Assembly: GCA_026770025.1 (NCBI GenBank)
Contig: JAMXDE010000006.1
Span: 3,292,001-3,356,000 of the forward strand
Direction: 5' to 3'
DNA length: 64,000 nt
Source: Craspedostauros australis
Taxonomy: Eukaryota; Bacillariophyta; Bacillariophyceae; Mastogloiales; Achnanthaceae
A program made the translations under genes and the position numbers. Every line of letters starts with the position of its first letter. The first letter of the stretch is position 1. The notes beneath the pieces are model-generated. The model did not search any database and was not told where the DNA came from. It worked only from the letters and a program-made list of their open reading frames with translations. This document shows, piece after piece, positions 46,598 through 56,736 of this stretch.

Positions 46598-47464
46598 TCA
46601 CTGCTGCGGTTCGGGAGTGGGAGGATCGAGCTTATCCACCTGCCTCGTGAGGTAGAGAAGGGCGGCGAGACTGACAAAATGCGAGAATAGCGTGTTGGTA
46701 TTCGCCTGGACGATGAGGATGTCGAGGGGCTGCAGGAATGAGTTTGTGTCTGCCGTGACGAGTGAGATCCCTCGCGTGCTGGTGGTGAGGACCTTGATGG
46801 CCAGGGCCCCCACGATCTGCTCGGCGCCGAGGAGGGTGAGGAACATGCCGACGACGTTGAGCGTGACGCCGATGGTGATGTCCTTGCGCAGCATGCTGGC
46901 GGCCTGGAAGCGCGTCGTGGGCTTGCGGATGAGTCGTCTCGCGAGGCGTCTGGTGGCCCAGGCCCAGAAGATGGAGAGGAAGGATAGCACGAGGGAGGAT
47001 CCGACGAGGAGGAAGTTGGGCAGCGAGATGGCGTCGACGGGAGCCACGCCTCCGGCAGCCGCGCGCTTCATGACGTTGCGCGCGAAGACCAGCGTGACGG
47101 AGCTGACCGTGGTGAGGATGAGCTGCGCCCACCAGGACAGCCAGGACAGGCGTCGCAGCAGCAGCGAGGTCTCCTTGACGAGGGGATCGGCGGCTGCCTG
47201 CTGCTGTCCATCGTCCTTCTCGGGTTCGTTCTCCGGCGCGTCGTTGTTGCGGTTCCTCCTTCCAAGCGCTCGCAGCAGGGTCCGCTTCCGTCTCGATGCT
47301 GCGGATGCCCTCGATGACGCAAACAGGGGAGACGAAGCAGCAGCAGCAGTCGCTGATCTGCGAATGGCCGATCGCGTGGGATTGTTCGCCACTGAGAACG
47401 CATCCACGCTGGTGATCGCGGTGGCGGCGACGCAAGCGTGGAAGATCACGCTGAACAGCTTCAT
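46598..47464 (-). CDS. DUF3611 / TIC21-like plastid membrane protein
   Basis: 288 residues. The N-terminus is a bipartite plastid presequence: a signal peptide (MKLFSVIFHACVAATAITS) with predicted cleavage VDA|FSVANNPTRSA, the Ala-Phe junction required in diatom plastid import, then a Ser/Arg/Ala transit-like stretch to ~65. An acidic Gln-rich linker precedes the DUF3611 domain (~105-280) with four hydrophobic segments: WAQLILTTVSSVTLVFA, FLLVGSSLVLSFLSIFWAWA, IGVTLNVVGMFLTLLGAEQI and FVSLAALLYLT. LSWLSWWAQ and DILIVQANTNTLFSHF are family-like. Plant members (TIC21/PIC1) sit in the inner envelope and have been linked to protein import and to iron transport; which applies here is unknown. The start lies about 520 bases from the divergent PWI gene. 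Confidence 0.85.
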   Translation of the reverse strand: MKLFSVIFHACVAATAITSVDAFSVANNPTRSAIRRSATAAAASSPLFASSRASAASRRKRTLLRALGRRNRNNDAPENEPEKDDGQQQAAADPLVKETSLLLRRLSWLSWWAQLILTTVSSVTLVFARNVMKRAAAGGVAPVDAISLPNFLLVGSSLVLSFLSIFWAWATRRLARRLIRKPTTRFQAASMLRKDITIGVTLNVVGMFLTLLGAEQIVGALAIKVLTTSTRGISLVTADTNSFLQPLDILIVQANTNTLFSHFVSLAALLYLTRQVDKLDPPTPEPQQ

Positions 47465-47984
47465 CGTTGCAACGCTGTTGTCCGCGCAGGTCTTCTCTGG
47501 TTGTTATTCGTGATCAACACCAACACCCGTAGCTGCAGAAGTATAGCAGAAGTATAGTAGAATAGCAGTCCTGCTCGAGGTATGGTGAGCAGCGTATCCT
47601 TGATTGTGTTGATTGTGTTGATTGTTAGTGGAAGAGAGGCGAAGCTGTTGTTGTCGTTGAACGAAATCATGTTGGCGGTTTTGCGCACAAGCGACATTCC
47701 CCTCTAGGTTAGTATTCATAGAATGTCCTTGTTGATTGTGACGTATGGTCGATCTAGTCGTATTCATACAGCTATTCTCGATACGCCAAATTGCGAGCCA
47801 TCATGTGACCGTGTTTCAGCGAAGTGAAAATAGGTGAATGGCTTGTGCCCAAACCAACCAAACGAAGAACGAAAGCGCGGTCCAGAGGCGGCATCAAGAA
47901 TCGAGATACTACAACACTCTCTGGAGCCGAGCAACATCCCCTTCCTCAACTGGCAATACACTCCAATCCACACCAACTGCGAAG

Positions 47985-49247
47985 ATGTCCGGCCCACCTG
48001 CACCATCCATCCCCGGACTGCCGCCAGCACACGGACACGCACTCCCTGTACGTGCAGGCACACGCGCCATGCATCGCCACCATGGCGCAAGCCGCCACGC
48101 ACGCCGCTCGCCGTTCACCAGCACGGTGCTAATCACGCAGGTCCCGTACTTCGCGCGCTCCATCTTCTCGCTGCGCCAGTGGCTGCTGCCCTGCGGCACC
48201 ATCCGCTCCGTCAACTGCTTCCCGCGCGCCAAGGAGCTCAACGACGACGACAAGGCCAAGAACGAGGCGCGCAGGTACACCCTCCTCATCACCTTCTCTC
48301 ACCAGGACGCCGCCGTCCGGTTGGTGGCCTCCTTCAGGGCCTTCCTCGACCGGATCGATCCCAAGTACCGGCGCATGGCCGTCCACATGGTGCCCGCCAA
48401 CCCCAACATGCTGCTGCCGCCGCCCAACGTGGATAAGGCGCTCCAGAAGACGACTGGTGACAAGCTGCATGCCGCCTTCACCTCCTTGGCTGGTCACAGC
48501 GCCAGCGCTTCTGCCGTCACTTCCAAGGCGAGCAGCGCGTCGGGCCCGGATAAGGCAGACGCCGCCGCCCTGGCCACCACCAAGCTCGACACCACCAAGA
48601 CCGCGGCTGCGGCAGGTGGCAGCTCGGCCTACGACGTCGACGAGGATCCCCTCAACGCCCCCGAAGTGCTGCAGGCCGTGCAGACCTTCCGGCGCAACCT
48701 CGATCGCGCGCAGACGTCACAGCAGAAGCTGCGCATCCGGCTCGTTCAGGAAAAGATGGCGAAGATGAAGTCCGTCGTCAAGGAGCGCATGCAGCAGGAG
48801 CTCAAGGAAGGCAAGGCGCCCAAGCCGTTGCCCAAGGCTTTGCCTCCGCCGCCACCGCCCAGTGCCAGCGTGCCGCTGCCAACATTGGCCAAGGATTCCG
48901 GCAAGCGCAAGCATTCCAATTTGCCGGCTTGGATGACGCAGCAGCCAGCCGCCGGTGCCGAGTCGGCGCCGAAGAAGGCCAAGACGGATGTGCCCTCCAT
49001 GGCGGATGCCACCAACTTTCCCGTTTTGCCGGCTGCGGCGCACGATGATCTGAGCACCTACCTCACGCAGCAGATTCAGGAGGTTCTGGGAGAGGCGGAG
49101 GATACGCTCATCACCTTCATCCACGGGCACGTCACGCAAGGCAAGCCTATCAAGGAATTGGAGGAAGAGCTAAAGGAGGTCCTGGATGAGGATGCTCCCG
49201 CCTTCCTGCAGCAGCTGTGGTCCAAGGTTCAGGGGTTGGCCAAGTAG
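47985..49247 (+). CDS. PWI-domain splicing factor (RBM25/Snu71-like)
   Basis: 420 residues from the ATG at 47985 (GAAGATGTCC, MSGPPAPSIPGL). An in-frame ATG at 47838 would add 49 low-complexity residues; I prefer the internal start because RBM25-type proteins begin with such Pro-rich sequence. An RRM-like fold spans ~45-125 (STVLITQVPYFARSIFSLRQ, then RRYTLLITFSHQDAAVRLVA). A charged helical linker (~225-280, QKLRIRLVQEKMAKMKSVVK) and a Pro/Ala stretch follow. The C-terminal PWI domain (~345-418) reads LSTYLTQQIQEVLGEAEDTL through FLQQLWSKVQG. PWI domains bind nucleic acids, and RBM25/Snu71 are U1 snRNP-associated, so a nuclear role in 5' splice-site selection is likely. Confidence 0.82.
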   Translation: MSGPPAPSIPGLPPAHGHALPVRAGTRAMHRHHGASRHARRSPFTSTVLITQVPYFARSIFSLRQWLLPCGTIRSVNCFPRAKELNDDDKAKNEARRYTLLITFSHQDAAVRLVASFRAFLDRIDPKYRRMAVHMVPANPNMLLPPPNVDKALQKTTGDKLHAAFTSLAGHSASASAVTSKASSASGPDKADAAALATTKLDTTKTAAAAGGSSAYDVDEDPLNAPEVLQAVQTFRRNLDRAQTSQQKLRIRLVQEKMAKMKSVVKERMQQELKEGKAPKPLPKALPPPPPPSASVPLPTLAKDSGKRKHSNLPAWMTQQPAAGAESAPKKAKTDVPSMADATNFPVLPAAAHDDLSTYLTQQIQEVLGEAEDTLITFIHGHVTQGKPIKELEEELKEVLDEDAPAFLQQLWSKVQGLAK

Positions 49248-49434
49248 ACTATGTAACCACGAGCGTGGGATAGCAAGTATAACAGTATGATAGAAGATTC
49301 ATGCATTATATTGTATGAGATGGCAACGATGTGGATAGAGCAGAGTATGTGCGTTGGTGTTGGTGTTGGTGTTGGCGCAGCGGCATGCTCTGTGTCATCG
49401 AAGTACTCCATTTTGTATTATGCGACCTCCAGAG
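49248..49434. other. short intergenic stretch before the segmental duplication
   Basis: It contains a GTTGGTGTTGGT tract (~49350-49375) and a GA microsatellite (~49432-49447). The duplicated sequence starts just after the latter. Confidence 0.5.
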
Positions 49435-49534
49435 AGAGAGAGAGAGACTTCGAACAATGCCAGCGTGTTGACTTAGTGCCTCGCTCATTGATCGCCCAAC
49501 CAAAGAGACACCCACAGCCAGAAGAATAACAGCG

Positions 49535-49850
49535 ATGGCGTCGTTGATGCATCAAAAGAGGATGATGGGTGCCATCTGCATTGCGTGCGTGTTGGTGGCA
49601 ACGAACTCACTGTCAACGCCATCCTCACTCCAACACAGGAGCAGCAGCAGCAGCAGCAACAATGCGAGTGCAAGTAGGAACCACCAACTAATACGGAAGA
49701 ATGCGGTCATCGGCGGTGGCATCGCTGGTCTCTCCTTGGCGCATGCTTTCGACAACATCAGCAATCACGACAACATCGCTTGGAAGGCATGATCCGAGGC
49801 CGAGCGCATCCAGCAGCAAATGCGACAGCAGATCGAGGATTCCACCAACG
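49535..49850 (+). pseudogene. FAD-dependent monooxygenase remnant, copy A
   Basis: An intact start (MASLMHQKRMMGAICIACVL, a signal-peptide-like N-terminus) leads to the FAD-binding dinucleotide motif NAVIGGGIAGLSLAHAF. The rest is gone. Compared with copy B, ~870 bases are missing after ~49780 and ~560 bases after ~49838. A surviving middle piece (SEAERIQQQMRQQIEDS) follows a TGA at 49792 where copy B has TCA. The remaining open frame has 85 codons and cannot form an enzyme. It is a processed-down paralog of the gene at 52354. Confidence 0.8.
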
Positions 49851-50084
49851 GCAACACACAACCACAATCACCCAGCCATCTCCCTTGCTCCATCCTACTC
49901 ATACAACAACACACTCGCATGTTCCAGAGTATCAATACTGTCTTCATTAGACGTTCTAATTACTCCACAAGCAGAGTACTCCAAGGCCATCCAGGATCGC
50001 ATCAACCATCGATGTATCTTTCTTTTCCACATCGCAAGCAGAAGCACCATCAACTTGGACGAGCGGACCCGCTCTCTTGTCATC

Positions 50085-51386
50085 TCATGTCCGCTTCAAC
50101 ATCTCACTGCCCTGCAACAGAAGATGGAAAGTCTCATTCGTGGAACCCATCATACCCCCATGTTTGTTTGTTCTCATCAGCATCTCCCCAAACAGGGCCA
50201 GTGGCCGCGACCATGTCGGTAGGGAACACAGTACTGCTCTCACCTTGTTGCGATGATTTCGCCGCAAGACACGTTCAACAAGCGCATCGTACCAATGGGC
50301 ATGTTCGTCAGGCGGACGTAGACAAATGTAGAGATTGGTGAGTTGGGTAGTTTGCTCCAAGGCTTGCTCAAGTGCTTCCATTTGTGCCGAGAGGGTCTCG
50401 GGCGGAACTTCAAACATGCTGGGATGCCAGATGTCGGAGTATGCCAGAAATGACAAGCTCTTGTTTTCCAGGAGCGATATCAATGCGGCGAACATTATCA
50501 TCTGCTCTTGTCGCGAATACCCTTTCCAAATATCGCAAAAACTGAGCTTCTTCAGGTGTGATGCGTCTGAAAGGAGTTTGATGATCTGGTCGATTTCTTG
50601 TCGCGAGTAGGTTGGATGGCGGTTGTACCCCCCATCGAAAATGATGGTGAGATTGTTGATGCGCTTGTTTGACTGGAATAGCTTTGCCAAGCTATCACAA
50701 GTGATACGGGTGGATACAAAGGATACTTTGGTGACTCTGCAATGGTTTGGAGACAGCCATCTGCACAAATCAGCGCCCCCATTGGCGAGCTCACAGGAAT
50801 CAAACTCAACCCGCTTCGAGTTTTGTGAGATGTTGAACATGAGCTTGTCGCAATCAACAAGATCACATGAATACAAATCCACACGATGTGTCACAAGAGG
50901 GATATCATGTAGCTGCTTCATCTTCACGAAGCCCCGAGTCAAATGGATGCCTTTGTCGAATGGAGATTTGAGTGGGTGCTCGGCAGCCAATCGAAGTACA
51001 AAGCGAATCACTTGCTTGTCTTCTTCTCCGAATTGGTCATCGCAGCCGAATTCCAGATACAGGGATCGAATACACATCTGCCAACAGACCCTGTAATACC
51101 TATCGCTCAGTAGAACATGAGGTGATACAGCAACGTGGTTGTGCCGCTTCACCATCGATTCCAAGTCAGCAAAGGTGAATCCTGCTTCGATGGCCATGTC
51201 CCAGTGTTCCATCCGCTTGGGTGTGACACTGTAGCAGTCGATCTGCTTTGCTCGTGGGGGCTGCACATTGAACACGGTCTTCGGTGATAGCTCTTTTCCA
51301 TGGAGTTGTTTCCAGAAAGTCTTGAAGTCTGGATCATGATTGCTGTTGGTATTGGTGTTGGTGACACCATCCATGTTGAGAGCCAT
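50085..51386 (-). CDS. LRR-like (RNI-type) protein, copy A, C-terminally truncated
   Basis: 433 residues. Repeats with a ribonuclease-inhibitor rhythm occupy ~125-370 (SLYLEFGCDDQF, VDLYSCDLVDCDKLMF, KRVEFDSCELANGG, RVTKVSFVSTRITCDSLAKL, HLKKLSFCDIW). Such proteins usually mediate protein binding; no effector domain is seen. It is ~75% identical, by eye, to the gene at 54232. The stop at 50085-50087 is TGA where copy B has TGG. The frame continues past it with DDKRAGPLVQVDGASACDVE up to a TAG near 49955, parallel to copy B, so a nonsense mutation has removed ~42 residues. Readthrough cannot be excluded. The start MALNMDGV has a conserved counterpart in copy B (MNHDMDTV). Confidence 0.75.
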   Translation of the reverse strand: MALNMDGVTNTNTNSNHDPDFKTFWKQLHGKELSPKTVFNVQPPRAKQIDCYSVTPKRMEHWDMAIEAGFTFADLESMVKRHNHVAVSPHVLLSDRYYRVCWQMCIRSLYLEFGCDDQFGEEDKQVIRFVLRLAAEHPLKSPFDKGIHLTRGFVKMKQLHDIPLVTHRVDLYSCDLVDCDKLMFNISQNSKRVEFDSCELANGGADLCRWLSPNHCRVTKVSFVSTRITCDSLAKLFQSNKRINNLTIIFDGGYNRHPTYSRQEIDQIIKLLSDASHLKKLSFCDIWKGYSRQEQMIMFAALISLLENKSLSFLAYSDIWHPSMFEVPPETLSAQMEALEQALEQTTQLTNLYICLRPPDEHAHWYDALVERVLRRNHRNKVRAVLCSLPTWSRPLALFGEMLMRTNKHGGMMGSTNETFHLLLQGSEMLKRT

Positions 51387-52353
51387 CTTGCTATGTGTTG
51401 TCGATGCTGGTTATTGTGGGGGCTGTCGATAGTGTTGGTTGCACAGCAGGTAGAGCAGGTGGAGTATGTGGTCCCAAATCAGTTGCGGTTGAATGGCGAA
51501 TATGAGCTCATCTGCTCAAGTTTGCTGTCTTCCATTTCATGATCCTGTGCATTGATCACGAAGCAACGTGTCGTCAACCAACACGCCTGCATGGACTTGC
51601 GCAGTTCCACCACTGCGTATGGTGTGGTGTGGTACGGCATGGTATGGTATAGTATGGTGTGGTCCGACCGCGGGCAGCCACATCATGATCCGAAGCAGGC
51701 CAGCTAGCTCGCTCGCTCGCACGATACGACCTTCAATGGTGCCCGATTTGGCCACGCTGTGCAGTTGCGCCTCTTCATGTGATACCAATGTTTGTGCAAC
51801 ATGAGTATAGTACATCCCTCTGCGATGGTCTTGGGGGAGTCAACCATTATGCCATACGAATGCATGCTATGTGCTTCGGCCGTTGGATGTCATCGAACGA
51901 CTGCGGTGAGCGGATCCACAATGTGACGAATCCACCACGATGACTTCTTCGGCGGACATCAGAGGCGTTTCTCGTGTTTTGTCGAGAGGATGGATGGTGG
52001 CGATGACAATGTTGACACCACTCGTGTTTCAATCGACAACATACGTATCCAGGACTCATCTCGCCTCACCCAATCATTGCGAACTCTGTGGCATTGATGA
52101 TGGCCATGGTGGTGCTGCAGACATCGCCGTAGAATGCTGATACAGATCGTCACAACCACAACGCTCACATGATGATCACCGTTGCCATCAAGTATCTATT
52201 CACAGAGCATGCCAATGCTCCGTCTCTCCCTCTCTCTCTATTTCTAGAGAGACTTCGAACGATGCCGGCTGGTTGAGATACCTAGTTCCGCACTCATTGA
52301 TCGCCCAACCACAGAGACAGCCACAACCAGAAGAATCACAACGTTGGCACCAA
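51387..52353. other. intergenic part of the duplication
   Basis: No gene is supportable. A TATGGTGTGG-type simple repeat lies at 51617-51665. The stretch at 51930-52050 matches 56265-56385 and marks the right edge of unit A. The left edge of unit B follows at ~52245. Confidence 0.5.
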
Positions 52354-54100
52354 TGGCAGCCATAACACCAACGACGTGGTTGATGCATCAAAAGAGGATG
52401 ATTGGTGTCATCTGCATCGCGTGCATGGTGGTGGCAACGAACCCACTGTCATCACCATCCCTGTCATCACTCCAACGCAGAAGCGAAGCAGCAGAAGCAA
52501 CAGGAATGGGAATGGGAACCACCAACCAATACGGAAGATCGCAGTCATCGGTGGTGGCATCGCCGGTCTCTCCTTGGCGCATGCCTTCGAAAACAACAAC
52601 GGCAACGATGTACACAACATTGATGTGACATGCTTCGACGTGAAATGCTTCGATGCGAGACCAGAATTGGACGTCGTTGCAGGTGCGGGGTGTGCAGCTC
52701 AACAGTGGCATGGTGACATGGCGGTGCTCAAGCAGATCTATCCGTCCCTGTCCCTGTAGCGTGCAGAATACAGCCTGCGGTGGCCGATGTCGCGCTACCG
52801 TTGACAACCGTGCGATCCAAGACCACCAGCTGGATCTCATCCAATGAGGAGTTTCAGCTGGTGCATATCAATCTCAGACAGATGATCATGAATGCGGAGT
52901 GACGCCACGACGAAGGCGCTGATCCAGGAGGAGGGTGAAGTCATGGCGTATCATACTCCATCATGCGAGGAGCGTTGCAGGAGGTGCTGCTGGAGGAGCT
53001 GAAGACGACGCCTGTGCATCTCAGCAAGCAGGTGGTGAATGTGGAATATGAAAGGACGGAGGCGCGAGATGCCGTCCATCTCACATTTCAGGACGGGACG
53101 AGGGAAGGGCCGTACGATATGGTGGTGGACTGTGATGGTGTCAACCGCGTCGTCAAGCAGTACATCAACGGCGATGCGCGGTCGCCATCAGACAATCAAC
53201 GAAATTCGGTGGCTGTGTACTCTGGTATCCGCATCCGGTACGCCATCCAGGATGTCGCCAAAGAGGACAGCGATAGTAGGAGCGGTAGTAGTAGCAGCAG
53301 AAGTAGCGGCGACCGAACGAACACAATGGCACAAGATTCCGTCCTGCAGCAACACTTTGGCAACTGCGCTCACTGCCTCGCTGACAACTGCAGTAATGGC
53401 ATCAAGCGCGGCACCACCCAATGCTGCTTCATCATCTTCCGCAACGCCTTGCCCTTCTCCAAACCCGCCGTCAGCAAAGATGATGAGAACGCCGCTTGGA
53501 AAGCATCATCCGAGGCCAAACGCATCCAGCAACAGATGCGACAGCAGATTGATGATTCCAAGATCCCCACGCACACCACAAGGTCCATCATTGACCAACT
53601 CATGGGTAATGCCGATCGCTTCTTCGCGTGAGGGATCTACTTCCACGGTCCCTTTGTGCGATGGACCAAGGCGATGGTGGCCACCAACGATAACCGCAAC
53701 CGCAACCGCAATGGAAGCACCGGCGCAGACAAGGTCGCCATCCTGACTGTCTGTGATGATGCAGCGCATGTCCATGCCACCGTTCCTTGGACAGGGCGCC
53801 AATCAGGTCATCCAAGACGCCTACTGTCTGGTCAACGTCATTCGGCAATACAATATGCAGTGCGATGAACAAGGCAATGGCGAGAACAGCCTCGAAGATA
53901 TTCTGCAGACAGAATACAAGGACAAGCGATGGTCCACCATCACGAGCATCATGGACATCACGACCGCCACAGCCAAGGCTGATTGGTCTGCTGGGATACC
54001 TGGAGACCTCATCGGGGCCGTTGACCAAGTTCCGAGACGTGTCCTTCTTCATCGTGATGTGGCGCAGATAGGTTCCGTGGACGCTTTCGTTTGCTGTTAA
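52354..54100 (+). pseudogene. FAD-dependent monooxygenase, copy B, frameshifted
   Basis: The parts of a salicylate-hydroxylase/zeaxanthin-epoxidase-type flavoprotein are present in order but in changing frames. They are an N-terminal signal-like segment (WLMHQKRMIGVICIACMVVA), the FAD motif KIAVIGGGIAGLSLAHAF (another frame, from ~52400), a middle part (52963-53631: HLTFQDGTREGPYDMVVDCD), then CDDAAH (53756) and PMPPFLGQGANQVIQDA (53771) in two different frames. The last two form the second FAD motif (GDAAH...PFLGQGAN). At least four frame changes and a TGA at 53631 argue for a pseudogene. Indel errors or unseen short introns explain this less well. Confidence 0.75.
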
Positions 54101-54231
54101 TAGGCATTCCATACTTCTCACCAACCACAACACGCAATCACAATCACCCAGCCATCTCCCTTGTTCCATCCTACTCATACAACAACACACTCACATGCAC
54201 CAGAGTATCAATCCTGTCTTCATTCGCTGTT

Positions 54232-55689
54232 CTAATTACTCGACGAACAGAGTACTCCAAGGCCATCCAGGATCTCATCAATCATCGATGTGTCTTTCTT
54301 TTCCACATTGCAAGCAGAAGGATCATCAACTCGGACGAGCCGATCCGCTCTCTTGTCATCCCAAGTCTGTTTCAACGTCTCACTGCCCTGCAACAGAAGA
54401 TGGAAAGTCTCGCTCATGGGATCCATTGTACCCATTAGACCCACTGCATGCATTGTACCCCCACGTTTGCTTGTTCTCATCAGCATCTCCCCAAACAGGG
54501 CCTGTGGCCGTGACCATGTCGGAAGGGAACACAGAACTGCTCTCACCTTGTTGCGATGATTTCGCCGCAAGACACGTCCAACAAGCGCATCGTACGAATG
54601 GGCATGTTCGTCAGGCGGGCGTGGATAAATGTCAAGATAGGTGAGTTGGGTAGTCTGCTCCAAGGCTTGCTCAAGTGCTTCCATTTGTGCCGAGAGGGTC
54701 TCGGGTGGAGCTTCAAACATACCGGGATCCCTAAAAGCATCACACGTCAGAGATGACAAGCTCTTGTTTCCCAGGAGCGATATCAATGCGTCGAACATGA
54801 TCATCTGCTCTGGCTCCGACAACCCAATCCAAATACCGGAAACACTGAGCTTCTTCAGGTGTGATGCATCTGAAAGGAGTTTGATGGTCTGGTCGATTTC
54901 TTGTTGTGAGCAGATTCGTCGGGCATTGTGGACCTCACAGCAATTGATGCTGAACTTGTTGATGCGCTTGTTTGACTGAAATAGCTTTGCCAAGCTATCG
55001 CGAGTGACACGGGTGCAGAACAAGGAGACTTTGGTGACGCTGCAATTGTTTGGAGACAGCCATCTGCACAAATCAGCGCCCCCATGGGCGAGCTTACAGA
55101 AACTAAACTTAACCCGCTTCGAGTTTTGTGAGATGTTGAACATGAGCTTGTCGCAATCAACAAGATCACATGAATACAAATGCACACGATGTGCCACAAG
55201 AGGGATATCATGTAGCTGCTTCATCTTCACGAAGTCCCGAGTCAAGTAGATGCCTTCGTCGAATGAAGATTCGAGTGGGTGTTCAGCAGCCAATCGAAGT
55301 ACGAAGCGAATCACTTGCTTGTCTTCTTCTCCGAATTGGTCATCGCAGCCGAATTCCAGATACAGGGATCGAATGTCCATCCGCCCGTAGCCCCTGTGAC
55401 AACTATCGCTCAGTAAAATACAAGGTGATAAAGCAACGTGGGTGTGCCGCTCCACCATCGATTCCAAGTCAGCGAAGGTGAATCCTGCTTCGATGGCCAT
55501 GTCCCAGTGTTCCATTCGCTTGGGTGTGATACTGTAGCATTCAATCTGCTGTCTTGGAAGACTCTGCACAGTGAACACGGTCTTCGGTGACAGCTCATTT
55601 CGATGGAGTTGTTTCCAGAAAGTCTTGAAGTCTGGATCATGATCGCTGTTGATATTGGTGTTGACGACAGTATCCATGTCGTGGTTCAT
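54232..55689 (-). CDS. LRR-like (RNI-type) protein, copy B
   Basis: 485 residues, the full-length version of the family. N-terminal DPDFKTFWKQLHRNELSPKT is followed by a conserved pre-repeat region (MAIEAGFTFADLESMVERH). Leucine-rich repeats lie at ~125-370 (SLYLEFGCDDQFGEED, VHLYSCDLVDCDKLMFNISQ, SVTKVSLFCTRVTRDSLAKL, HLKKLSVSGIW). A helical part (SAQMEALEQALEQTTQLTYL) and a C-terminal tail (DDKRADRLVRVDDPSACNVE) complete it. Copy A lacks the tail. Function unknown; a binding scaffold is likely. It is convergent with the broken monooxygenase, as in unit A. Confidence 0.75.
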   Translation of the reverse strand: MNHDMDTVVNTNINSDHDPDFKTFWKQLHRNELSPKTVFTVQSLPRQQIECYSITPKRMEHWDMAIEAGFTFADLESMVERHTHVALSPCILLSDSCHRGYGRMDIRSLYLEFGCDDQFGEEDKQVIRFVLRLAAEHPLESSFDEGIYLTRDFVKMKQLHDIPLVAHRVHLYSCDLVDCDKLMFNISQNSKRVKFSFCKLAHGGADLCRWLSPNNCSVTKVSLFCTRVTRDSLAKLFQSNKRINKFSINCCEVHNARRICSQQEIDQTIKLLSDASHLKKLSVSGIWIGLSEPEQMIMFDALISLLGNKSLSSLTCDAFRDPGMFEAPPETLSAQMEALEQALEQTTQLTYLDIYPRPPDEHAHSYDALVGRVLRRNHRNKVRAVLCSLPTWSRPQALFGEMLMRTSKRGGTMHAVGLMGTMDPMSETFHLLLQGSETLKQTWDDKRADRLVRVDDPSACNVEKKDTSMIDEILDGLGVLCSSSN

Positions 55690-56484
55690 CCTTTTCTTGT
55701 CGTCACTGTTGATACGGCTGCTGCTTATTGTTCCTGCTGGTGATTGTTGTTGCTGATTGTTCCTGTTGGTGGTTCAATCGTACGAGTAGAGCAGGTAGAG
55801 TAGGTAGAGTCTGTGGTCCCAAATCAGTTGCGCTTGGATGGCGATTGTGAGCTCATCTGCTCAAGTTTGCTGTCCTCCATTCCATGATCCTGCGCATTGA
55901 TCACGAAGCAACGTGTTGTCAGTCAACACGCTTGCATGGACTTGCGCAGCTCCACCACGGTGTATGGTGTGGTGTGGTATGATACGACCGTGGACAGGTA
56001 CATCATGATTCGAAGCTGGCTAGCTCGTTCGCTCGCTCGCTCACACGATACGACCTTCGATGATGCCCAACTTGGCCACGCTGTACAGTTGTGCCTCTTC
56101 ATGTGATACCATCGGTCGTGTTATCTGAGTGGGCACATCCCTCTGTGATGGTCTTGGGAGAGTCAACCACGATACTATTATATTATACTCCGATCGATAC
56201 AGTTCTTCGGGAGTTGGATGTTATCGAACGACTCCGATGGAGTGATCCACGATGTGGAGAATCCACCACGATGACTTCTTCGGTGGACATCAGAGGCGTT
56301 TCTCGTCTTTCGTGGAGAGGATGATGACGATGACGGCGATGACACCACTCGTGTTTCAATTCACAACAAACGTATCCAAGACTCCTTCCTGCCACCACGA
56401 TGCGATTGGCATGATGCGATTGACATGATGCGATTGGAACGATGCGATCGTCAAACAGCACAACAACACCACAAGAAGCAGACA
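55690..56484. other. upstream flank of LRR-like copy B
   Basis: This has the same kind of sequence as 51387-52050 (TGGTGTGG repeats at ~55962, and the conserved right-edge block). No gene is supportable. Confidence 0.5.
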
Positions 56485-56736
56485 TGAAGCTTCTCCTCGC
56501 TTTCGTCTTGGCGCCTCACCATGTTTGTACAATGATCGTACCCATGCACGCACAGAACGTCTCATCGTTGGTCGCCACTCGCATGGACAAAGGCCAAGAC
56601 AAGGAGGTGATTGGAGCAGTGCGCACACCATCCCGCTACCATCATCCAGTTGATCATCATGATTGTAGTGCAATCATCAAGCCACAACACCGCCATGTTC
56701 GTCATCACATCATGATCCATTCACGCAAATCATGAG
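56485..56736 (+). CDS. possible small secreted protein
   Basis: An open frame of 83 codons starts with a signal-peptide-like MKLLLAFVLAPHHVCTMIVP and ends His-rich. No domain, no paralog in the window and no further exon that I can place. Downstream (57079-57190) the plus strand reads TLFVSGSAISPVFNQPPTLG after a pyrimidine-rich AG acceptor-like site, so both pieces might belong to one multi-exon gene; this is speculative. Confidence 0.25.

Larger units (their letters stand above)
49435..52050. repeat. tandem segmental duplication, unit A
   Basis: This unit and the one at ~52245-56385 share sequence end to end. The left edge begins AGAGACTTCGAAC(A/G)ATGCC. Near the right edge both have CCACGATGACTTCTTCGG and GACATCAGAGGCGTTTCTCG. 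Each contains an FAD monooxygenase remnant (plus) and an LRR-like gene (minus). Unit A is ~1.5 kb shorter, mainly because of two deletions in the monooxygenase. Confidence 0.8.
52245..56385. repeat. tandem segmental duplication, unit B
   Basis: Second and longer unit of the duplication (see 49435-52050), same orientation. It keeps the full length of the monooxygenase region, though with frameshifts, and the full-length LRR-like gene. Confidence 0.8.
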
